Below, piece by piece: positions 1-8,093 of a DNA stretch of 35,720 nucleotides (within the stretch, counting starts at the first letter, position 1; each line of letters starts with the position of its first letter). Under the pieces are notes generated by a model. It saw nothing but the letters and a program-made list of their open reading frames with translations. It did not search any database and had not been told where the DNA came from. The position numbers were made by a program, and so were the translations under genes. Source of the DNA: Cellvibrionaceae bacterium (GTDB lineage Bacteria; Pseudomonadota; Gammaproteobacteria; Pseudomonadales; Cellvibrionaceae); contig JAGKXD010000038.1 of the NCBI GenBank assembly GCA_021151525.1, forward strand, positions 1-35,720, written 5' to 3'.

Positions 1-31
1 AATTAATACATTAAATGTTAAAGGAAAACCC

Positions 32-724
32 ATGCGCGAACTAACGCTTAATATGACGGAAATTACCAAAGTCTACAGCACTGAAGATATGGATACCCAT
101 GCTTTGCGTGGTATTGATCTAGAAATTTATAAAGGTGACTTTGTTTCTATTTGTGGTCCTTCCGGTTGTGGAAAATCAACGCTCCTATCATTGTTAGGCT
201 TGTTGGATATGCCAACCAGCGGAAAATATTTTATTGGTGGAACAGATGTAAGCGATCTTAGCTTGAGCGAAGCCGCTTATATTCGCAATGAAAAAATTGG
301 TTTCATCTTTCAATCATTTAATTTGATTGACGAGTTATCGGTGTTCGATAACGTAGCTCTGCCATTACGCTATAGACGTAACAAGGTCAGTGAGAAAGAC
401 ATTGAAAAGAAAGTAACAGAATGTCTGCAAATTGTTGATATGACACATCGCGCCCAACACAAACCAAATCAGCTTTCTGGCGGACAACAACAGCGCATTG
501 CAATAGCGCGCGCTTTGGTTGGCAATCCTGCGTTGCTGCTTGTCGATGAGCCAACAGGGAACCTAGATTCACGTAACGGCGACGCAGTGATGGAAATGCT
601 GCAACAACTCAATGCTAATGGCACTACCTTGTGTATGGTAACTCACGACCCGCGCTACGCCGATATGGCGAGCCGTAAATTACACTTGTTGGATGGGAAA
701 ATTATTGACGCACAAACCCTATAA
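32..724 (+). CDS. ABC transporter ATPase, MacB/LolD type
   Basis: A 230-residue cytoplasmic ATPase expected to power the FtsX-type permeases that follow. Walker A is CGPSGCGKST (41-50), the signature LSGGQQQR is at 148-155, Walker B LLLVDEP ends near 174, and the H-loop histidine is H205 (MVTHD). The length and the EPTGNLDS stretch are typical of the LolD/MacB/FtsE branch, which drives extrusion or mechanotransmission rather than import. AAGGA lies just upstream of the ATG. The stop is about 43 bases before the first permease, so the five genes probably form one operon. No periplasmic adaptor (HlyD/MacA type) is in view; it could lie left of the window. The substrate cannot be told from sequence. 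Confidence 0.93.
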   Translation: MRELTLNMTEITKVYSTEDMDTHALRGIDLEIYKGDFVSICGPSGCGKSTLLSLLGLLDMPTSGKYFIGGTDVSDLSLSEAAYIRNEKIGFIFQSFNLIDELSVFDNVALPLRYRRNKVSEKDIEKKVTECLQIVDMTHRAQHKPNQLSGGQQQRIAIARALVGNPALLLVDEPTGNLDSRNGDAVMEMLQQLNANGTTLCMVTHDPRYADMASRKLHLLDGKIIDAQTL

Positions 725-767
725 CTTTTAGTAAAAACAAAGGAAAACTAAAACAGAGGAATTTTGT

Positions 768-3212
768 GTGTTAAGTATTCATGATTTTAAAACCGCATTT
801 TATTCATTGCTTAAGGTAAAGGGTTATGTGTTTACCATAGTCATCACCCTTGGTATTACCTTGGGTGCACTGATTGCAATGTTTACATTAAATTATCAAT
901 TGCTTGCGGTGCCATTAGCTTATCCGAATCCTGACGAATTAGTTATGTTGCAAGGGCAACGTTGGGAAAATAATGAATTAAGAAGTGCTAAGCGAGCACC
1001 TTACCCTGCATTGGTTGAGGCTTATCAACAAAAAGATGATTTTTTTGTTGATAAAGCTTTGGTCGCATATGGTATTGATGTGGAGCGCAGTTTGCCTGAA
1101 AACCCGAGCATTAATACTGGCTCAATCACGCCAGAGTTTCTTGCAACATTACATGCTTCATTAGTTTTGGGACGGCATTTCAATGCATCCGAAGGTTTAA
1201 ATGCTATGGTGCCAGTAGCCATTTTAAGTTTTCATACATGGGAACAACTATTTCAGCGCGATCCAAATGTGTTAGGAAAAACAATTAATTTTAAAGGCGT
1301 CGATTTTAAAATTATCGGTGTTTTAGCGCATGACTTTATTGAACCCGCATTATTTGAACCTGGTTGGCAAACGGATATTTGGTTGCCGTTTGATTTCAAT
1401 GACATCGATAATCGTACTGAATGGCGTTATCTCTCAAATCAAGCTCATTTTGTTGGGCGGCTAAAGCCCAATGCTAATTCTTCAGAAGCTGAACATTATT
1501 TTAGTAACCGGGCTGCAACTCGCTTTAAAGAAGAAACTAAAGGTTTAGCTGGTTTTGATAATCTTGGTATGAGATTTAAACTTTTCTCATATAGGGAAGT
1601 TATTACTGGTGATGCAAGTCAGCAAGGCTTGCTGATGTTGGCAGGCGCTATGACCTTATTGTTAATTGCCGCGGCCAATATTACAAATTTGATTCTGGCG
1701 CGCGCGGTAAATCAACAGCGTGCTATGGCAATTCAGGTCGCCTTAGGTGCGCAACAGTGGCATATTTTCCGTACGGTATTTTCTGAAATATTACTATTAA
1801 TGATAGGCGCAACAATTTTTGCTGTGGCCATAGCGCTATCAATAGTAGAAATTCTGAAAGTGGTTGCTGCAGGACAACTGCCACGCCTGAGTGAACTGCA
1901 TTTTAACTTTCCAACACTAATATTCGCAGCTGTTAGTGCATTTTTTTTAGCGGCTGTATTTGCATTGATTGTTAGCCGTCAAATCAATTATCGCGCGTTA
2001 AACAGTATGTTGCAAAGTAGCGGCAAGGGTAGTGGAGTACAAATATCCAAACGAATTCGCAATTTACTCATTTTGAGCCAGGTGGCGCTGACAGGTATTT
2101 TATTAATCGCGAATGTGCAAGTTCTGCAAGAGAGCCATCACCAATTAACACAGCCCTTGGGTTTTAATTCTACTGATACCTATCAAGCGTCTTTGAATAT
2201 GGGAAGTTTACTTGCATCTACGACTAAAGAGATGCGCGTGGGCTATCTAGAAAATATTATGGACGAGTTGCGCGCTAATCCTAAAGTACTTGCTGTTGGT
2301 ATAGGGTCTTTATCACCGGTCTCTTATTGGACGGGGATTTTGTCTCCTGTAAATATACAAACTGAATACGGCTCTACCACAGTTATTCCTGCAACGCTTA
2401 CGTGGGCAGATGGATCTTATCTTGGCATTCTCAATATTCCTCTAGTGGAAGGAAATTATTATAAAGATGCAGATATACGTGCAGACAATAAAGTTGTTGT
2501 AGTGAATCAAACTCTTGCACATCGGCTTCAGCCAGATGGACAAGTATTAGGGGCGCGAATTTTCTGGGCGGGGAGTAAAGACTCTACCCCTTCGCAAATT
2601 GTGGGAATCGTGAAAGACATACATATTCCCGGAAGGGTCGAACTACCTAGAATATTTTCTGCGGTGATCCCGCCGGACTATCCTCAATTATTAATTAAAG
2701 TTAAACCGGGTCAGCAATTCATAAATGTCGAATTAAATAGCCTAATGGCTAAGGTTAATCCGCAAATTAAAATCTTCCGTCTATTAACCACAGAACAAGC
2801 TCGAGATCTTTTTGCTGTAAATCAAAAAACTACCGCAGGCTTAACGGCCACCTTGGCATTGCTAGCTTTAGGGTTAGCCGCTATCGGTATTTATGGTGTT
2901 TTAAGTTACAGCGTGCAATTACAGCGATTTGAATTAGGTATTCGCATGGCAATTGGCGCTCGCCCCGGTACGGTTTTTTTACAAGTGTTTAAAGATAATC
3001 TCATGCCTGTTATTTTGGGTTTGCTGGTGTCAGTCATTGTATTGGTTGGACTTTGGTTGTGGGTACAGCAAACACATTACAATCTTCACTTAACAAGCTT
3101 GGGTTGGTTGCTACCACCAATTTTAATCTTGTCACTTACTGCGGTCGCTTCACTTTTATCGGTGTGGGAAATCATTCGCAAGCCCGCTAATTATGTTTTG
3201 CGGGGTGAGTAA
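768..3212 (+). CDS. Double-FtsX (ADOP/MacB-like) permease 1 of 4
   Basis: An 814-residue inner-membrane permease starting with GTG behind AGAGGA (755-760). It reads as two fused MacB modules: helix about 18-42, periplasmic core domain, FtsX helices at about 286-309, 333-360 and 380-402, a second entry helix near 430-448, a second periplasmic domain to about 685, and helices at about 689-715, 744-766 and 778-800. The conserved C-terminal FtsX segment (GIYGVLSYSVQL, RMAIGARP) is present. This is the architecture of the ADOP family, in which one polypeptide could replace a MacB homodimer. It ends in the codons for LRGE, which carry GGGGTGAG just before the next gene. Substrate unknown. Confidence 0.88.
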   Translation: MLSIHDFKTAFYSLLKVKGYVFTIVITLGITLGALIAMFTLNYQLLAVPLAYPNPDELVMLQGQRWENNELRSAKRAPYPALVEAYQQKDDFFVDKALVAYGIDVERSLPENPSINTGSITPEFLATLHASLVLGRHFNASEGLNAMVPVAILSFHTWEQLFQRDPNVLGKTINFKGVDFKIIGVLAHDFIEPALFEPGWQTDIWLPFDFNDIDNRTEWRYLSNQAHFVGRLKPNANSSEAEHYFSNRAATRFKEETKGLAGFDNLGMRFKLFSYREVITGDASQQGLLMLAGAMTLLLIAAANITNLILARAVNQQRAMAIQVALGAQQWHIFRTVFSEILLLMIGATIFAVAIALSIVEILKVVAAGQLPRLSELHFNFPTLIFAAVSAFFLAAVFALIVSRQINYRALNSMLQSSGKGSGVQISKRIRNLLILSQVALTGILLIANVQVLQESHHQLTQPLGFNSTDTYQASLNMGSLLASTTKEMRVGYLENIMDELRANPKVLAVGIGSLSPVSYWTGILSPVNIQTEYGSTTVIPATLTWADGSYLGILNIPLVEGNYYKDADIRADNKVVVVNQTLAHRLQPDGQVLGARIFWAGSKDSTPSQIVGIVKDIHIPGRVELPRIFSAVIPPDYPQLLIKVKPGQQFINVELNSLMAKVNPQIKIFRLLTTEQARDLFAVNQKTTAGLTATLALLALGLAAIGIYGVLSYSVQLQRFELGIRMAIGARPGTVFLQVFKDNLMPVILGLLVSVIVLVGLWLWVQQTHYNLHLTSLGWLLPPILILSLTAVASLLSVWEIIRKPANYVLRGE

Positions 3213-3213
3213 G

Positions 3214-5649
3214 ATGCTAAAGCTACATGATTTAAAAATCGCATTTAATTCTTTAGGCAAAGCTAGGGGATATGTAGTAATTATTGTAATTACATTGGGC
3301 GTCACTATGGGCGCTTTGGTAGCTATGTTCAACTTGAACTATCAGCTTCTTGTTGCATCGCTACCTTATCCGAATGCAGATCGGTTAGTGTTATTTAAAA
3401 GCCAACAATATGTAAAGGGGCGGCAGGCTGCTAGCCGTTTTGCTCCATACCCAGCTTTAGTCGAGTTATATCAGCATAAGAATCAGCACTTTGAGCAAAA
3501 GGCGTTAATCAAATATACCGATTCTATTGAGCGCCGCATGCCTGATAGCCCGGTTCTCAATACTATTTCCACCACACCAGAATATTTTGAAATTCTTAAA
3601 ATGCCAATGGAGTTAGGACGTTATTTGTCCAATGAGGAAGGTCTAGGTACGTATATTCCAGTTACTGTTATTAGCTACAAAACCTGGCAAAAATTATTTC
3701 ATGGTGATCCCGATATATTGAATAAAACCATCAATATTATGGAGGTTGATTTCAAAATTATTGGTGTTACAGCAAAAAATTATGTTGAGCCAAGTATTTT
3801 TCAAACAGGTTGGATTGCGGATGTATGGTTACCTTTTGATTATGATGATATGCCAAAGACGTTGCGCAAAGAATGGCGCACCAGTATCAGCACCGGTTTT
3901 GTAATTGGTTTGCTTAAGCCTGAAGCGAATTTTTTGGATGCTGAATATGAAGATAGTTCTTTTATAAATGCACGTTTTAAAGAAGAGCTTAAGACTTTTT
4001 CAGCATTGGCGGACAATGTATTAGAGTTGCATTTGACAAATCTAAAGTCTTTCATTTTGCGAGATGCATCACAATCTATTTTATTGATGTTGGCAGGAGC
4101 TTTAGGTTTACTGGTTCTTGCTAGTGCCAATATCATAAATTTAATATTGTCCCGAATGGCTAGCCATCAGCGAAGCTTTGCTATTCAAGTTGGGTTGGGT
4201 GCACAGCCTAAGCATATATTTAATAATGTACTGGCAGAAATTTTATTGTTGCTATGCGGTGCAGTTTGTTTAGCTATTGTTATTGCTAGTCTCTTACTTG
4301 AGCTGCTTAAGAATATGGCGCTTAAGCAATTGCCTCGTATTCATGAGTTACATGTCAATTATAGTTCATTTTTTTTTATTATCACTGTCGCTATTATTTT
4401 AGCGATTTCGTTTTCCATCTTTGTCAGTAAACAACTTAATCACCGTGAGCTCAATTCACTTCTGCATTCAAGTGGCAAGGGCGTGGCATTTCAAATTTCA
4501 TCAAAAGCTCGCCGTCTTCTTATTCTGAGTCAAGTTGCAATAACAGGAGTGTTGCTTGTTATTTCCATGCAAATATTAATAGATAGTTGGCGTGAGCTTA
4601 TTCGAGCTCCCGGGCTTGAAACTAAAGATCAATACCAAGTTGAGTTGAGTAATGCTGTTTTGTTTTCAACGAATACAGATGCTGAGCGAAGAGCATATTC
4701 CAATAGCATTATTGAGGCTTTAAGGGATTATCCTAAAGTTGAGTTTGCCAGTGCGATGGATAGTCCACCTATATCTCCTGATGGCAATATATATAGATTT
4801 GTAATGCATACATTGGATGACCAAGACCCCGTTCCGGCTGTTATGTCTCGTGCCGACAAGCAATTTTTTAATATTGTAAAAATGCCTTTAATTGAGGGGC
4901 GCATTTATAACGACGATGAGGTGCGTGAAAATGCGAGCTTGTTAGTTGTCAATGAAACGCTGGCCAAATTGTTTCAAACAAATGGCAGTGTGGTTGGAAT
5001 GAGAATCTATCGTCATGGTGAGCCTGAGCCTAGCCAAATTGTGGGTGTTGTAAAAGACTTGCAGCTGTCGGGTTCAGAAGATGTTCCGCGCTATTTTTGG
5101 TCTAGACGTTCAGAATGGCCAGGTATTCTGTTAAAAATGAAAGCTGGGCAAACGCTTGATGTTATCGAACTTAACCAGATTTGCGCGAAAATAAATCCAC
5201 GCATCAAAGCCTTCTATTTGAAAACCACAGAACAAATTTTAGCTGAGTACCTTGCGCCCAAGAAAATTGCTGGGATAGCAGCGGCAGCGTTGGCTTTATT
5301 AACGTTGAGTTTTGCTGCTATTGGTATTTACGGTGTTTTAAGTTACAGCATACATCTACGAAGATTTGAATTGGGAACACGTATGGCAATTGGCGCTCGC
5401 CCAACAACTATTTTTTTGCAAATTCTTAAAGATAACGCCATGCCGGTCATTGCTGGTTTGCTAGCGGCCTTCGTGGTGTTAATTGGTCTTTGGTTATGGA
5501 TACAAACAACACATTACGATTTGCACACAACAAGCTTGGGTTGGCTGTTGCCACCGGTTCTAATCTTGTCGCTTACAGTAGGTACTTCACTTTTGTCGGT
5601 GTGGCATATCATTCGTAAACCCGCCAACAATATATTGCGGGGCGATTAG
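3214..5649 (+). CDS. Double-FtsX (ADOP/MacB-like) permease 2 of 4
   Basis: An 811-residue paralogue of its neighbours with the same two-module layout. I place the start at the ATG at 3214, not the upstream in-frame ATG at 3193, because MLKLHDLKIAFNSL then lines up with the other copies and the gene begins one base after the preceding stop. The SD-like GGGGTGAG lies inside the last codons of the upstream gene. Its periplasmic domains are the most divergent of the four (for example RADKQFFNIVKMPLIEGRIY), while the C-terminal FtsX block (GIYGVLSYSIHLRRFELGTR) stays conserved. Membrane topology and probable use of the upstream ATPase are inferred from the family. Confidence 0.88.
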   Translation: MLKLHDLKIAFNSLGKARGYVVIIVITLGVTMGALVAMFNLNYQLLVASLPYPNADRLVLFKSQQYVKGRQAASRFAPYPALVELYQHKNQHFEQKALIKYTDSIERRMPDSPVLNTISTTPEYFEILKMPMELGRYLSNEEGLGTYIPVTVISYKTWQKLFHGDPDILNKTINIMEVDFKIIGVTAKNYVEPSIFQTGWIADVWLPFDYDDMPKTLRKEWRTSISTGFVIGLLKPEANFLDAEYEDSSFINARFKEELKTFSALADNVLELHLTNLKSFILRDASQSILLMLAGALGLLVLASANIINLILSRMASHQRSFAIQVGLGAQPKHIFNNVLAEILLLLCGAVCLAIVIASLLLELLKNMALKQLPRIHELHVNYSSFFFIITVAIILAISFSIFVSKQLNHRELNSLLHSSGKGVAFQISSKARRLLILSQVAITGVLLVISMQILIDSWRELIRAPGLETKDQYQVELSNAVLFSTNTDAERRAYSNSIIEALRDYPKVEFASAMDSPPISPDGNIYRFVMHTLDDQDPVPAVMSRADKQFFNIVKMPLIEGRIYNDDEVRENASLLVVNETLAKLFQTNGSVVGMRIYRHGEPEPSQIVGVVKDLQLSGSEDVPRYFWSRRSEWPGILLKMKAGQTLDVIELNQICAKINPRIKAFYLKTTEQILAEYLAPKKIAGIAAAALALLTLSFAAIGIYGVLSYSIHLRRFELGTRMAIGARPTTIFLQILKDNAMPVIAGLLAAFVVLIGLWLWIQTTHYDLHTTSLGWLLPPVLILSLTVGTSLLSVWHIIRKPANNILRGD

Positions 5650-5650
5650 T

Positions 5651-8092
5651 ATGTTAAGCATTCAACCTTTTAAAGCTGCACTTAATTCTTTATTGAAAGC
5701 AAAATTCTATGTAGTCACTATTGTGCTTACACTTGGAATTACACTCGGTGCATTGGTCGCAGTGTTTAATTTGAATTATCAATTGCTGGCAGCACCACTG
5801 CCATATCCTGATCAGGATAGGTTGTACATTCTCAAAGGGAGTGCATATAAGAGTGGCAAATTGGCTTTTTCTGATTTGAATTCTTACCCTGCTTTAGTTG
5901 AGGCTTATAGAGATAAGGAAAATTATTTTTCACCCAAGGCATTGGTTAGTGTTGATCAAGACATTATTCGTAACCTACCGGATACCCCACAAGTTAATAC
6001 CAGCTTTATAACTCCAGAGTATTTAGATCTGTTGAATACGCCTATGGCATTGGGCCGTATATTTAATAGTGCTGAAGGGTTGAATGCACATATTCCAGTG
6101 GTGGTAATTAGTTATCGCACGTGGGTGGAGGTATTTAAACAAGATCCCAATATTTTAAATAAAGCACTGCAGTTGGGTGCAATTGAATTTAAAGTTATTG
6201 GTGTAACTGCAAAAACATTTATAGAGCCACAGTTTGAAGGTCTTGGGCACTTAACCGATCTTTGGTTGCCTTGGGATTACAGCGCATCCAGTGATGAGAT
6301 TGAACATTCGTGGACTCGCCTCAAAAGCGGGCAGCATTTAGTGGCTAAATTAAATCTAGATGTGCAACCTAATAAAGTTGAGCAGACGTTAACAGCTCAA
6401 TTAAATAGCAGTTTTGAATCTGAGCGCTCTAATGATTCATTTTTCCGTGATTTGACTGTAGGTTTTAGTCTCGTTAGCTACAAAAAAGCTATTCTTGGTG
6501 ATACCTCAGGGCGGGTTTTATTATTGTTAGCAGGTGCTATGGTTCTTTTGCTAATAGCAGTCGTTAACATTACTAATTTAATTCTAGCCAGAGTAAGTAA
6601 TCAACAGCGAAATATGGCGATACAGGCAGCACTAGGTGCGCAGAAATCGCATTTGTTTAGTCGCTTGTTCGCAGAGATTTTAATTGTGGTTTCTTTAGCA
6701 ACCGGACTAGCGCTTTTGGTTTCGTTGTTAGGTGTTAATTTATTGAAGGTTTTTGCAGATGAACAATTACCCCGTGTAGCTGAGTTACATTTAAGCTGGC
6801 AAAGTTGTTTTTTTGCAGTTGCAAGTGGTTTGTTGCTGGCTTTCACTTTTGCATTTTTGGTAAGCCGACAACTCAACTATCGTGCACTCAATAATCTGTT
6901 GCTGGCGAGTGGTAAAGGCTCTGGCGTACAGATTTCTGCGCGAGTACGCGGATTGTTGGTGCTCAGTCAAGTTATTTTTACGGTAATATTGTTAGCGACT
7001 AGCTTGCAAATTTTGCAGCAATCAGTATATCAAATTCGCCAGCCCTTAGGTTTTGCGACAGAAGATATTTATCGCATTACTCTTAATATGGGGGCTCAAG
7101 CATCGAGCTCTTACGAAGAGCGTAAAAGCAATATTTTGGCTATTGGTGATGCCTTTAAAACATATCCCAAAGTGTCTGATATCAGCATATCAAGCGATGA
7201 TCCCATTAACTCTGTTGGTCAGTATGATTATTTATCCTTAGCGCCTGATCATCAGCAGCGAGAAAAAGTCTTGCTCTCGTTTATCGATCAGCACTATATA
7301 AACATATTCAATATGCAGCTTATTGCTGGTCGAAACTTCACCAGTGAGGATCTTAAGTTTGGTGTTCAATCCATTATTATTAACAATACGCTTGCTCATA
7401 AATTGCAGCGCGATGGTCAAGTCCTGAATAAACATTTCTATTGGCAGAGCGGTGGTGGTGATAGAGATGTTTATGAAGTGGTTGGCATTTTAAGTGACTT
7501 TAGCTTGCCTAATGCAAAAGAAGAGCCGCGAATGTTTATTCCACAAATTCCTGATCATAATGTGCAATTAGCCATAAAGTTAAAGTCGCAGCAAATCATT
7601 ACTAAGCAGGAATTAAATAAATTATTAATACCCATTAGCAGTCAATATAAAGTGGCAGAGATCACTGCCATGACTCATTCGCATCAATTGTTGCTCGTAC
7701 AAAATATTGTCTCTGCAAGTTTAACTGCAGTGCTAACGCTACTCGCGCTGAGTTTGGCAGCTATTGGAATTTATGGTGTGCTCAGTTATAGCGTACAACT
7801 GCGTCGTTTTGAGTTGGGAATTCGTATGGCGATTGGTGCACGGCCCCAAACAGTGTTTCTACAAATACTCAAAGATAACCTCATGCCTGTTGTTATTGGT
7901 TTACTAATAGCGCTTGCCGCTTTAATTGGGTTTTGGTTATGGATACAGCAAACACAATATGATTTTCGCACAACAAGTTTAGGTTGGCTTTTGCCACCAG
8001 TGTTGATTTTGTCGCTTACAGCGGGCACTTCGCTTTTATCGGTATGGCATATTATTCGTAAACCTGCCAACAGTATTTTGCGGGGTGATTGA
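5651..8092 (+). CDS. Double-FtsX (ADOP/MacB-like) permease 3 of 4
   Basis: An 813-residue double-FtsX permease beginning one base after the preceding TAG. The N-terminal helix (ITLGALVAVFNLNYQLL) and the C-terminal FtsX block (GIYGVLSYSVQLRRFELGIR) match the neighbouring copies closely. It shares specific periplasmic stretches with copy 4, such as DQDIIR-LPD in the first domain and YDYLSLAPD and LIAGRNF in the second, so copies 3 and 4 look like the most recent duplication. GGGGCGATTAG at the end of copy 2 supplies a plausible SD. The gene is intact, with no frameshift or missing helix. Role: membrane part of an ABC exporter or remodelling system with unknown substrate. Confidence 0.88.
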   Translation: MLSIQPFKAALNSLLKAKFYVVTIVLTLGITLGALVAVFNLNYQLLAAPLPYPDQDRLYILKGSAYKSGKLAFSDLNSYPALVEAYRDKENYFSPKALVSVDQDIIRNLPDTPQVNTSFITPEYLDLLNTPMALGRIFNSAEGLNAHIPVVVISYRTWVEVFKQDPNILNKALQLGAIEFKVIGVTAKTFIEPQFEGLGHLTDLWLPWDYSASSDEIEHSWTRLKSGQHLVAKLNLDVQPNKVEQTLTAQLNSSFESERSNDSFFRDLTVGFSLVSYKKAILGDTSGRVLLLLAGAMVLLLIAVVNITNLILARVSNQQRNMAIQAALGAQKSHLFSRLFAEILIVVSLATGLALLVSLLGVNLLKVFADEQLPRVAELHLSWQSCFFAVASGLLLAFTFAFLVSRQLNYRALNNLLLASGKGSGVQISARVRGLLVLSQVIFTVILLATSLQILQQSVYQIRQPLGFATEDIYRITLNMGAQASSSYEERKSNILAIGDAFKTYPKVSDISISSDDPINSVGQYDYLSLAPDHQQREKVLLSFIDQHYINIFNMQLIAGRNFTSEDLKFGVQSIIINNTLAHKLQRDGQVLNKHFYWQSGGGDRDVYEVVGILSDFSLPNAKEEPRMFIPQIPDHNVQLAIKLKSQQIITKQELNKLLIPISSQYKVAEITAMTHSHQLLLVQNIVSASLTAVLTLLALSLAAIGIYGVLSYSVQLRRFELGIRMAIGARPQTVFLQILKDNLMPVVIGLLIALAALIGFWLWIQQTQYDFRTTSLGWLLPPVLILSLTAGTSLLSVWHIIRKPANSILRGD

Positions 8093-8093
8093 T

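Noticed and set aside
197..208. In the Cys-module protein (residues 197-208), a dockerin reading of the EF-hand-like loop.
   Set aside because: Coordinates here are residues. Only one loop is visible and dockerins need two; no cohesin system is expected in this kind of organism.
3193..3213. Earlier start for permease 2.
   Set aside because: It overlaps the end of permease 1, and the paralogues all start with the MLx...DFK-type sequence one base after the previous stop.
7053..7241. Small plus-strand frame inside permease 3.
   Set aside because: Out-of-frame shadow of a well supported gene, with no SD or homology.
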